A DNA stretch of 64,000 nt, taken from assembly GCA_040360365.1 (NCBI GenBank), contig CP136412.1; one strand, given 5' to 3'. The notes beneath the pieces were generated by a model. It ran no database searches. It saw only the letters and a program-made list of their open reading frames with translations, and had not been told where the DNA came from. Of the stretch, positions 35,706-45,677 are shown in pieces. The position numbers and the translations under genes were made by a program. Origin of the DNA: Arcanobacterium_A hippocoleae_A. Its GTDB lineage: Bacteria > Actinomycetota > Actinomycetes > Actinomycetales > Actinomycetaceae. Numbering within the stretch: the stretch's first letter is position 1; each line of letters opens with the position of its first letter.

Positions 35706-36498
35706 ATGAGTTTACGTACGTACACCTGTAATAATTCCACACTTGTAATTGATACGCTTGGCGGGCGTGTGCATTCTTTTCAAACGGCTGCTGCCGGTGA
35801 ATTTCTCTTTCAATCCGGCGACGGCACAGCGCATTCCGGAATTCCGCTTTGTGCGCCGTGGTTCGGGAAAGGGCAGATTGGCGCAGTGCACCCGCGTACG
35901 CATGGTTTAGTGAAGCATGTTGAATGGGAAGTGGCGGCAGAAACGGTTACCGAAAACGAAATCAAGCTGGAGCTTGCACTCTCCGCAGAGGCAGTGCGGG
36001 ATTTGCCGGGATTTGCCGGATATGAGGGGTTAAGTTACCGGCTCTTTGTGAATGCGGCTGATACATTGCAGCTAACCTTACAGTTTTGTGCAGATCGGCG
36101 CGTGAGTGTTGATACTGCGTTCCATACCTATTTTGCGGCGCCGCTTCCGGCAGATGTACACCTTGCAGTATCGACTCACCGCGACTATGTTGCCGGTACG
36201 GAAGGTCGTTTCTCCGGCGTTTTTCAGTAGCGAATTACCGTGATTCGGTGTTCCTCGGCGGGGCGGCAGAACCGATTAAGCTTTCTGCCGGGGAGCGCAC
36301 TTTCACCATCACTTCGAGTCAAAGCGCTCCGGACGCGGTAGTCTGGAATCCGGGTCCGGATGATATTCGCCTTGCGAAAGGCGAATGGCAGAACTTTGTT
36401 TGTGTGGAGACGGGTGCAGTTCAAGACCATGCGTTTACTCTTGAAGCGGGGAGACGAAAGAAATCGCGGTCGAGATTGCGCTCGCGGTTAAGGAATAG
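35706..36498 (+). CDS. Aldose-1-epimerase-like protein (YeaD family), two frameshifts
   Basis: Proteins of this family mutarotate hexoses or hexose-6-phosphates. Typical segments are LGGRVHSFQTA, PLCAPWFGKGQIGAVHPRTHGL with the catalytic His, AFHTYFAA with the second His, and DSVFLGGAAEPIKL. The Glu near the end lies in KGEWQNFVCVETGAV. TTTTT (36220-36224) and GGGG (36448-36451) each lack one base; with both added the protein runs to the TAG at 36498. It lies 80 bases after the esterase gene. The exact sugar is unknown. Confidence 0.75.
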
Positions 36499-36744
36499 CT
36501 GTATTAAAAGTTAGCTGCTGCCGGAAAATTTCGTTTTTGGTTTAACTGTATGTGGTTGCTGCGGGCGCTGTATGCAGGTATTGGTGCGTATGTGTGGGCA
36601 TCTGCGGGCGCTGCGCTATTTGCGCGTGCGCAGGCACTGCTCGCGGGAATGAAACATTCAGCCGAAGCCGTAGGCGTTATTGGCAGCGTGCGCGGGATGT
36701 CAGTGAGATATTGTGCATGGGATGCCGGCGCGAGCTGCGGCGGG

Positions 36745-37520
36745 TTAATCGTTTTCTGCTGTGTCAGGTGCGGAGAGCGTTCTCGGGTTGGGTTCTTGCA
36801 GCTTTGCCTGGTTTATCCGAGTGAATAGCGGTTTGTAATGGAGTTTTATTGCATTCCGATATGCGGTAACGTCTCCGTCTTGTGCCGCGTTAAGTATTAA
36901 CCGGTGGGCAAGGGCGGTGTCGATTGCCTGCTGTTTGGTTACTGCTGGTAAATGAAATGCAGCAGCGCGGTGAACTGCCCAAAAGATGAAATTACCTGTC
37001 GGGTAACATCGTTGTCTACGAGTGCAAGAATTCCGTCGTGGAAAGCGAAGTCGTTTCGGGAAAAATCTTCATCGTGTTCGGCTTTTTCGAGCATTTCTTC
37101 GACTAACGCTTCTAGACCGGCTTGTTCGGTTCCATCCAGGCGGGCACACACTGTTTCGGCGAGTCCAAGTTCCAGGTAGTATCGGGTTTGCACCATTTCC
37201 GGCAGCCGCAGCCGATTGTGTTTTGCGACTACGCCTGCGCGGAATGAGAGCGCTTCAACTAATGGCGAGAGCGACATTTTGCCGACGAACGTGCCGTTTC
37301 CATGCTGAACTTCAACAATATCTAAAGCTTCGAGACGTTTAATTCCTTCACGTAAAGACGAACGTGAAATGCCGAGTGCTTCACACAGTCTGGCTTCTGA
37401 CGGGAGCGGGCTGCCGGTTTGTAATTGGTGGGAAAGGATGAATTCCTTTATTAAATCAGAAGCTGAATGCAAGCGCGATTGCTCGGTGCCCGTCGTTCTG
37501 TCTCGGGTTCGCATGTTCAT
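36745..37520 (-). CDS. FadR-subfamily GntR regulator, one frameshift
   Basis: A paralogue of the NanR-like repressor: SRLHSASDLIKEFILSHQLQ, EALGISRSSLREGIKRLEAL and VQHGNGTFVGKMSLSPLVE match it closely. The FadR-type ligand domain (NDFAFHDGIL...) follows. The frame stops early at 36939 because AAA (36955-36957, plus strand) lacks one base; restored, it continues through HLPAVTKQQAIDTALAHRLI and DVTAYRNAIKLHYKPLF to 36745. AAGGCAG precedes the start. It is divergent from the sugar transporter operon at 38039 and probably controls it. Confidence 0.82.
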
Positions 37521-37903
37521 TTGGCTGCCTTATTTTCTGTTGTGCTGCAGAGTTTACGTATTTATCTGAATTCTGATTATTGCACAGTGATATAACAATC
37601 TAGCTCAATTGTATTGAAATTGGAAAGTTTATTTCTATTCAAAGTGCGGTAATTATTTATTAAAAATTAATCTTGGCATATGCTGTGCTTCCCGCGCCGC
37701 GCGGGTGAAATTAACTGGCTCCGCATTATATGCAGAGAAGTCTGCTGTGTGCGGCGGAAAGTTAAATTATTTCATAATAGAGATGTAGGATGACTCTATT
37801 GGTTAAATTATTTCCGAAATAGAATTTTGCAGCTGAAAATAGCTTTATTTAACACGTATAACTAATATGCGAGAAGAAAATTTTAAAACTTTTCAAAAAA
37901 CGC

Positions 37904-37959
37904 TTGACGCATATTGTGCTGTAGAGATACGATGTCTGATAACTCGTAAAGAGTTCAGA
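37904..37959 (+). promoter_or_regulatory. Promoter and inverted repeat for the sugar transporter operon
   Basis: TTGACG (37904-37909) and TACGAT (37928-37933) are 18 bases apart. Immediately after, TCTGATAACTC and GAGTTCAGA form an imperfect inverted repeat (37935-37959) at the likely transcription start, a good position for an operator. The rest of 37521-37900 is AT-rich without a gene. Confidence 0.6.
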
Positions 37960-38004
37960 TAGAAGAAGTGTTCCTACGTCGGAGCGCTGATGTCAACGGT
38001 GACA

Positions 38005-38020
38005 AGCCGCTCAAGCGGCT
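38005..38020 (+). promoter_or_regulatory. Leader hairpin before the sugar-binding protein gene
   Basis: AGCCGC TCAA GCGGCT forms a perfect six-pair hairpin ending seven bases before the ribosome-binding site GAAAGG. TGTCAACGGTGACA (37991-38004), another inverted repeat, precedes it. Either could control translation or mRNA stability. Confidence 0.55.
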
Positions 38021-38038
38021 AATCTGAAAGGTTTTATC

Positions 38039-39402
38039 ATGGCTATTCGAAGCAATAAATTTTTTGCGGTATTAACCGCAGCAGCGGTTTCGCTTTCCCT
38101 TGCAGCGTGCGGAGGAAAATCTGCGTCAAGTGAGCAATCTTTGCCTGCAGAAGGGCAGGAACTCTCTGGCGACATCACAATGTGGTCATCATTCACTCAA
38201 GGTCCGCGTGCTGAATGGATGCAGCACATGGCTGATAAATTTATGGAAAAAATCCAAAAGTGAAAGTGAAAATTGAAGAGTTTTCCTGGGATGAATTCAA
38301 TACTAAGTGGACTACCGGATTGAATGCCGGCCAAGTTCCGGATATTGCCACAGCGCAGCCCAATCAGGTAATCGACATGCTGAACGCGGAAGCAATTGTT
38401 CCGCTCGACGACGTGATTGATCGTGTCGGCAAGAATCGTTTCAATGCGCCGACTTTGAAAGAGGGTGAAAAGAGCGGAAGCCATTATTCGATACCGATTT
38501 ACTCTCATGCGCAAGTGATGTGGTATCGGAAAGATATTCTCGATCAATATGGAATTGCAGTCCCAAAGACGTGGGAAGAACTCGCAGCTGCATGCGCGAA
38601 AATTGGAAAGTCGGCAGACCTATATCCGATTTCGGTTCCGATGGGTGCCAACGATATGCTGGCAACCCGCTACATTAATTTCTATCTTCGGGCAAAAGGT
38701 GAAACCTTGCTTAATGAAGACGGCAGTGCGAATATCACTTCTCCCGCTGCAATTGAGGCGATTAATTATTGGGCGGAGATGTATCGGAAATACTCTCCGG
38801 AAGGTTCAATAAACTACAAGATTCTTGATCACGCGAAACTTTTCTACCAAGGAAAGACGGTGTTCGATTTCAATTCCGGTTTCCATATCAGCGGTACTTT
38901 GGCAGACCGGCCTGATCTGGATGGAAAGATTGCTGCTGCGCCAATGCCGCGTGCTGCTGCAGGTGATCCGGAGATTTATCCGAGTGAAGTTTCAAATATT
39001 GCAATGGTGGTATGGCAGGCATCGAAACACCAAGATGTTGCAAAGGCATTCCTCGCCAGCCTTTATGAAAAGGATGAGTATGTTAAGTTCCTGCATTCGG
39101 TACCGGGCGGGATGCTTCCGAGCCTGCAGGATATTAACCAAGATCCGGTTTATAACGATAATGAAACGATGCAGAAGTACAAGGATTCAATTGCGGTGAT
39201 TGCCAAAGAGGTTGCAGTCGGGTCGGCGATTGGGATGGAAGACGGGCCGAAAGTGCAGGCAGGTGTCTTGATTTCGCAGGGTGTGCTTGAGCGAATGCTG
39301 CAGTCGATAGTCCTGGACGGCAAGGATACTGCGGAAGCTGCTGCAGAAGCAGAAAAGAAGTATAACGAGCTTTTCAAAGCTGCCGGCGCAGCCATTAAGT
39401 GA
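38039..39402 (+). CDS. Family 1 sugar-binding lipoprotein, one frameshift
   Basis: Binding subunit of a carbohydrate ABC importer. A lipoprotein signal ends in SLSLAAC (Cys24). The family 1 pattern follows: DITMWSSFTQGPRAEWM, NAGQVPDIATAQPNQV, IPIYSHAQVMWYRKDILDQYG, PKTWEELAAA. AAAAAA (38247-38252) lacks one A; adding it links MADKFMEKNP to KVKVKIEEF. Position next to a sialidase suggests a sialylated oligosaccharide as ligand. No cognate ATPase gene is in the window, so a shared MsiK-type ATPase elsewhere is likely. Confidence 0.85.
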
Positions 39403-39414
39403 AAACAGTTTCCA

Positions 39415-39560
39415 GAGGGGCGGAAAGATCAGAAAAATGACGGTGGAAGTTGGACTTCCTTAGGGTGAATCACTGGGGGCGGGCTTTCTGCCCAAGATTG
39501 ATCCATTCAAGGATATTCCTCTCCAAAGTCGAACTTCCCGCCGCCGGGCATCCGCCCCTC
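39415..39560 (+). ncRNA. Long imperfect RNA hairpin between binding protein and permease genes
   Basis: The outer arms GAGGGGCGGA (39415-39424) and TCCGCCCCTC (39551-39560) pair perfectly. Inside, GGTGGAAGTTGGACTT pairs with AAGTCGAACTTCCCGCC (one G-G mismatch). Then GGGTGAATC pairs with GATTGATCC, and GGGC pairs with GCCC at the tip. The whole 146-base span folds as one long arm without a T-run. It could stabilise the upstream mRNA, attenuate the permease genes, or bind a regulator. Confidence 0.6.
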
Positions 39561-39586
39561 TTGGTAATCCTCATAGGAGTACTTTA

Positions 39587-40470
39587 ATGCTGAAAAACAG
39601 ACGGAAAATCACCGGATTATTGTTTGTTGCACCGGCAATACTTTTAGTTGTTTTGCTGCTGATTTATCCGGTAATTTCTTCGATATTCTTCTCGTTTACG
39701 AATAAAAATTTAATTCGGCAAAGCTGGGATTTTGTCTTATTTGATAATTTTGCTTTGCTTCTAACTTCGCCGGAATACTGGGCATCCTTTTTCGCGTCGG
39801 TTAAATGGACGTTATTCTCGATTATCGGTCAGCTTTTTGTGGGATTGATTCTTGCTTTGGCATTGAATTCAATTCGGCGTTTTGCTGGTTTGTATCGAAC
39901 TTTGCTGATTGTGCCGTGGGCTTTCCCGCCGATTATCTTGGCATTTGCCTGGAAATGGATTTTTAACGACGTTTACGGTTTTTGCCTTCATTGCTAACGG
40001 CTCTGGGAATTACGGAAACTAATGCTGCGCCGTTAGCTGATCCGCAGTTGGCGTTTTGGGTTGTGTTGGGGATTAATGTCTGGTTTGGCGCGCCATTGTT
40101 TATGGTGAATATCCTTTCGGCGTTGAAAACTATTCCGCAAGAACAATATGAAGCTGCGCGGGTTGACGGTGCAACTGGGATACAGCAGTTTTTATTTATT
40201 ACTGTAAACCACATTCGGGAAGTTATCGGCTTGCTTGTGATTCTAAGAACGATTTGGGTTTTCAACAATTTCGATATGTTGTATTTGCTCACCGGCGGCG
40301 GGCCGGGAACTATGACCACCACGCTGCCAATCTATGCATACCAGACAGGGTGGAATCTGCGTTTATTGGGAACTGCTTCGGCAATTACTGTTTTGCTGTT
40401 GATTTTCCTGCTATTCGTGACCGGGCTATGTTTCAAACTGCTAAGTAAATGGGAAAAGGAGCGTGGGTGA
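39587..40470 (+). CDS. Sugar ABC permease, UgpA/MalF type, one frameshift
   Basis: Membrane subunit of the carbohydrate importer, with six spans beginning ITGLLFVAPAILLVVLLLIYPV and the coupling motif EQYEAARVDGATGIQQFLFI. FDMLYLLTGGGPG near the end is typical of UgpA-like permeases. TTTTT (39979-39983) lacks one T; adding it joins WIFNDVYGF to LPSLLTALGI. AGGAG precedes the ATG. It is followed directly by the second permease gene. Confidence 0.87.
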
Positions 40471-40471
40471 T

Positions 40472-41319
40472 ATGGCAGATAAAGCTACTAAAGTTGGAGT
40501 GAAGCCGATTTGGACCTGGCTGACGTACCTGTTTTTGACCGTGTTTGCTGTGATTGCAGTATTTCCGCTGTTTTGGATTGTGCTTTCTTCAATTAAAAGT
40601 TCCGGAGAGCTGGCAGCAAATCCGCTTAGTTTTTCCCGAAGCAATTCACTTGGGAACATTATAAAACTGTGATTTATGATCTTGGTTTTCTTACAAATAT
40701 GAAGAATTCTTTGATTATTTCCCTTTCAGCAACAGTAATCACGATCGTCGTTTCGCTATTGGGTGCTTATGGTATTGTGCGGTTTTTCCCGAAAGTTGGG
40801 AAGTATCTAACGAGATTGCTGATTACCACATACATGTTTCCGCCGATTCTGCTGGCTGTGCCGTATACGGTCACGATGGTTTCACTTGGTCTGATTAACA
40901 GTTATATCGGGCTGGTGATTGCGTATCTTTCTTTTTCGATTCCGTACGCAATTTGGATGTTGATTGGCTTTTTCCAAACTGTGCCGTTGGAGATTGAAGA
41001 AGCTGCTGCAATGGACGGGTTGGGTCCTTTCAACATATTTTTCCGAATCGCGTGTCCGCTGATTTTACCGGGGATTGTCGCAACTGCCGTTTATACATTT
41101 ATTAACACGTTTAATGAGTTTTTGTATGCGCTGCTGTTTATTAATTCAAGCGATCGGATGCCGGTGGCGGTAGCGCTGTATTCACTTACCGGGTCGGAAG
41201 TTTTGAATTGGGGAGCAATGATGGCGGCGTCGGCTTTGGTGATTATCCCGTCGGTGCTTTTCTTTATGCTGATTCAAAAATATATCGCAGCAGGGTTGGC
41301 TGAAGGGTCAATCAAATAA
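40472..41319 (+). CDS. Sugar ABC permease, UgpE/MalG type, one frameshift
   Basis: Partner permease with first span TYLFLTVFAVIAVFPLFWIVLSS and the coupling motif VPLEIEEAAAMDGLGPFNIFF. The ending shows LIQKYIAAGLAEGSIK, almost universal in MalG-like permeases. TTTTT (40630-40634) lacks one T; restored, PLSF continues as FPKQFTWEHYKTVIYD. AAAAGGAG lies before the ATG at 40472. The sialidase gene follows after 34 bases. Confidence 0.87.
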
Positions 41320-41353
41320 GGATTAATTAAATAAGCTGCGGAAAGAGTTTAAA

Positions 41354-43644
41354 ATGACGATTGAAATTATGAAGATTGATTCCGATTTGTGTAAATCGGA
41401 CGAGCTCACACTTACTGCAAATTTTCGGGCAAATGCCGACGGGGGATTGCTGCGGGCAGCAGCGGATGATGTGCTTTTATGGACGCTGGAGCTCCGCAAT
41501 GGCAGTCCGTATCTTGCTGGCGGAACAGTGCAGGAAGTGCGGTTGGATATTGAAGACGCGGTTGGATTGACCGACGGAACCTGGCATTCTTTTGCGATTA
41601 CTTGCGGAGAGTTTGGGAGCAGGATTTTTCTCGACGGTTATCAGTGTTTTTCTGGTACGGCTTCTCTCGCTTTTGGGGTACTTTTAGCGGATTCTGCTGC
41701 GGATGTGCGGCTGCAGATTGAAAATAGTGCCGGGATTTCTGTAGAAAATCTTGAGTTGTTTGGATTGGAGCTTTCCGCGGATGAAATTATTGCGCGGGCG
41801 CTGCCGCCGCAGTCGCTGATTGATTTCGCTGCTACGGAATTGTCTGCATATGACGCGCATTTGCTGCAGAAATATCGCAGCGGTTCGGTGTTTTTGCGTT
41901 ATCGTGTGCGCGGACCAGGGCAGGAAGGGCCGATTTTGGCTGCTTCCGGCGGAGGAAACAGCAATTGCAGCTGGTGCTCAGCAGCGGAGGTTTGGAGTAT
42001 TCGGTTCTTGCTGCAAATGGGCAGCAGCGGAAATTTTGCTGCCGGGGAGTGGAATGAGGGCGAATGGCATGATGTGGTTTTGCGGGTCGCCCGCGGCGCT
42101 GTAGATATTTATGTTGACGGATACCAGGAAGTGCATATTCCGGGGCAAACATTTTTGCCGATGTGGATTCGCTTGATTCGGTGATAATCGGGCAAGATTT
42201 TTCCGGCTGGAAACTGTTTGGGGAAGTGCGAAATGCGTCAATCTATGATTTTCCTTTGACTGACGGGCAGATTCAGCGTCTTTCCGGTGTGAAGCCGCTT
42301 TCGACGCAGTGTTTGTTTGACTACGGTTATCATGGAGCGGCTTCGTATCGGATTCCGTCGCTGCTGATGACGCAAAACGGGGTGTTGATTGCCGGAGCTG
42401 ATCAGCGGGAAGTAAATCCGAATGATGCCCCGAATTCCATTAATTTCACAATCAGGCGTTCGTTCGATGGCGGGAAAACCTGGAAAGATTTAGAAACTGT
42501 TTTGCAGTATCCGGGTGAGGGAATTGCGGGAGCCTCGGTGATTGATTCTTGCCTGGTGCAAGATCGGGATACTGGGCGGATATTTGCTTTTATTGACCAG
42601 TATCCGGGCGGGGTTGGGCAGCCGAATGGGATGCTTGGTAAAGGAGTAACTGATCAGGGTGAATACTTGCTTACGGATGGTGCGGGGCAGGATTTTATCT
42701 GGAAAGCTGACGGGTCGGTGACAACTCTTGAAGGGAAGCTACCGAATATCGAATTTTAAGCAATGGCGATGTGTTTTTCGCCGGTGAAGCGCGGGGAATG
42801 TTTTCCTTTGCGACGGTGAAGATCCGCGGCAAAGTTTGCTGATTCACCGCACCTGTTTTCTGATATACACGTATTCTGATGATGATGGGGAAACGTGGGC
42901 GCCGCCAATAAATATTAATCATCTGGTGAAAGAAGAATGGATGGCTTTTTCGGGACTTCGCCCGGCAGCGGGATTCAAATTCGTTACGGGAAGTATCAGG
43001 GGCGGCTAGTCATTCCGGTTTATTTCAATACAAAGCACCAGCAGTCATTTTCATCTGCAGTAATCTATTCCGATGATCATGGGCTGACATGGCATCGTGG
43101 AAAGTCTCCGAATGATAATCGGATGTTTAACGGTGAAGTGCTGCAGGTGCAGGAGTTTGATAACCGATTGGCAGCTACCCACGAATCGACGATTGTAGAA
43201 CGTGCAGACGGGTCGATACTGGTAATGCTGCGGAATCAAGATCCGCATCGGCTGGTTGAGTGTGCGGTGAGTACTGATGGGGGAGAATCGTGGGGAGAGG
43301 TTGGTTTTGCGCAGGGGGTTCCGGAAATATTCTGCCAACCGCATATGATTGCGATTCCGAGCGAAGCATATCCGGATCGGGTTTTGTTTGCGAATGCGGC
43401 GCAGCTGCTTCCGTATCGCGGCCGAGGTGTGTTGCGGATTTCGTTCGACGGCGGTGAGAGCTGGAGTATTTCGCGGACTTTCAACCCCTATCATTACGTT
43501 TATCAGTGTTTGACGCGGATTGATGAAAATCGGGTTGGTTTGCTGTGGGAACGTGAGACGCAGGGGCTTTACTATACTGAAATTCCATTATCTTGGTTTG
43601 GAGAAACTGATTTTGTTTCCGAGCTGGATCATGCACTTGCTTAA
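41354..43644 (+). CDS. nanH: Cytoplasmic exo-alpha-sialidase, several frameshifts
   Basis: A GH33 sialidase of about 760 residues. An N-terminal LamG-like lectin domain (DGTWHSFAIT...FLDGYQCFSG; EWHDVVLRVARGAVDIYVDGY) repeats twice. The propeller follows with YRIP (arginine), IAGADQRE (acid Asp), five Asp boxes (SFDGGKTW, SDDDGETW, SDDHGLTW, STDGGESW, SFDGGESW), ATHESTIVE (Glu), LRNQD (Arg) and GLYYTEIP with the likely nucleophile Tyr. No signal peptide is present. Six breaks are inferred: 41956-41958, 42034-42037, 42152-42156, 42754-42757, 42819-42820 and 42946-42950. The first two compensate each other and are the least certain. It is the last gene of the transporter operon. Confidence 0.85.
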
Positions 43645-43762
43645 TTGCATGATTCGCCTTTGCTTGAGAATGTGGCTGTAGTAAATCTGGGATTTTGGTG
43701 ATTTAGAGATGCGGTGTGTCTGATTATCATTTTTGTGCTCTTTTTATGAACCGCATTTTCGT

Positions 43763-43803
43763 AGTGTGCTGCACCTTGCTGTTAATTGCAGGTGCAGCAC
43801 ACT
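43763..43803. terminator. Bidirectional terminator between nanH and iolA
   Basis: AGTGTGCTGCACCT pairs perfectly with AGGTGCAGCACACT around a 13-base loop, between two convergent genes. T-rich DNA flanks both sides loosely. Confidence 0.8.
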
Positions 43804-43896
43804 ATTAGGTGTTGTTCTGAAATGTTTTATAACATCAGCTAAAAGGTACTGAAAAATTTTCTGATGTTAATTTGATATTTTAGTGCTCTGTTTTCT

Positions 43897-45389
43897 TTAT
43901 TCTTCACGCTGGAATGACATCGTTGCTGCGTAAGTGTTTTCAGACGGCCAACGGCTGGTGATTACCTTTGTGTTGGTGTAGAAGTTCACGCCTTCTGGGC
44001 CGTGCATATGGTGATCGCCAAGTAATGATTCTTTCCAGCCGCCAAATGAATAGTATGCAACTGGTGTTGGGATTGGTACGTTTACTCCAACCATGCCTGC
44101 TGCAACATCGAGTTGGAAGCGGCGAGCCATCCCGCCGTCATTTGTGAAAATTGCCGAACCATTGCCGAAGGGCTGCGCATTTACGATCTCGATTGCTTCT
44201 TCGTAACTGGCTACTTCCATGATGGTGAGTACCGGGCCGAAAGTTTCTTCAGCGTAAATATCCATCTCGAAAGTAACGTCGGTAAGGATTGTTGGACCAA
44301 TGAAGTGGCCGTCTTCATATCCTGGGACTTTAATATTGCGACCGTCGAGGATCACTTTTGCGCCGGCTGCTTCAGCTGCATCAATTTGTTTGATAATGCG
44401 TGCTTTCGCTTTTGCGTTGATCACTGGCCCCATCTGCACGCCCTGATCCAGCCCCATCCCGACGTGAATTTTTTCAGCGTAAGATTTTACTTTTGCTGCC
44501 AGAGCTTCGCTGATCCCGCCTACTGCAACTACTGCTGGTAATGCCATACAGCGTTCGCCAGCTGCGCCGAAAGCAGCTGCAGAAATATGCTGGGCAGCAA
44601 AGTCGAGATCAGTATCTGGCAGCACTATTGCATGATTATTTGCTCCGCCGAGTGCTTGTACGCGTTTGCCGTGTGCGATGCCGGTGCGCTGAATGATGTG
44701 TGCTACTGGTGTGGATCCGACGAAAGAAATTGCATTGATTCTGGGATGTTCAAGGATGTTCGTGACGAGATTTCGTCCACCGGAAACAACATTGAATAAT
44801 CCGTCAGGCAAACCGGCTTCCTGATAAAGACGGGCGATAATCAGGGAAGCGGTAGGGGTGCTGGATGCTGGCTTGAGGATGAATGCGTTTCCGGTGGCGA
44901 GTGCGATCGGGTGCATCCACATTGGTACCATTACTGGGAAATTGAATGGGCAGATGCCGGCGACTACACCGATTGGCTGGCGGATCGTGTGTACGTCCAC
45001 TCCGTGTGATACATCAAATGAGTATTCGCCTTTCAGTGCGGTATTGATATTGCAGGCGAAATCGAGAGTTTCGCGCCCGCGTTGAATTTCGCCGATTGCG
45101 TCAGAATAATCTTTGCCGTGTTCTTCCACGATTGCGTGGGCAAGTTCGTCCTGATTTGCGAGTACTAGCTCGCGCATTTTGAACATGATCGCGGTGCGTT
45201 TGGCGAGAGAGGTGTTTGCCCATTCCTTTTGTGCTTTTTCGGCGATTGTTACCGCGTGATCAAGATCGGCTGCTGAGGCGACGGCGAGTTTTTGGTTACT
45301 CTGCCTAAGGCTGGGTTTTCTACGTCTTTATATGATTCGGGATTGCCCTGATATTCTTTGCCGTTGATCCATTGGTAGATTGTTTCCAT
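43897..45389 (-). CDS. iolA: Methylmalonate-semialdehyde dehydrogenase (acylating), one frameshift
   Basis: IolA converts malonate semialdehyde to acetyl-CoA and CO2, the last step of inositol breakdown. Typical stretches are IRQPIGVVAGICPFNFPVMVPM, the NAD-binding FVGSTPVAHII, VQALGGANNHAIVLPD and the catalytic Cys in GAAGERCMALPA. The N-terminus (METIYQWINGKEYQG) has AAGGAG upstream. TTTTT (45289-45293, plus strand) lacks one base; restoring it joins GRVTKK to LAVASAADLDHAV. A separate promoter region (45480-45600) lies upstream, so it may be transcribed apart from iolD. Confidence 0.92.
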
Positions 45390-45602
45390 CAGAACTCCTT
45401 TGTTACTGGTCTGGCGATGTGTATTGGGATAGTTACAGCCGATGGAGAATGAAAGATTGCGGATGCATAAAATCTCCACGTTTCGACATTACAAATATAA
45501 CATAAAATATTGTAAATGTTAGAACAATTGGACGTTTGTCCCATAATGTGTTTTGTGTGGATCTGGACGGTAGCTGAAAATGCTGCATCTCCTACGATAA
45601 AC

Positions 45603-45645
45603 AAGGTCCGTCATTGATTGCGAAGCACATTCAATGACGGACCTT
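45603..45645 (-). terminator. Terminator after iolD
   Basis: AAGGTCCGTCATTGA pairs perfectly with TCAATGACGGACCTT around a 13-base loop, about 35 bases beyond the iolD stop. It separates the iolC-iolD operon from iolA. Confidence 0.8.
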
Positions 45646-45677
45646 TTGCGGGAGAAAAATAGCTTTATGAAAACGGA

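Noticed and set aside
36550..36828. Plus-strand frames right of the epimerase gene
   Set aside because: They lie opposite the C-terminal part of the second FadR-type regulator once its frameshift is corrected.
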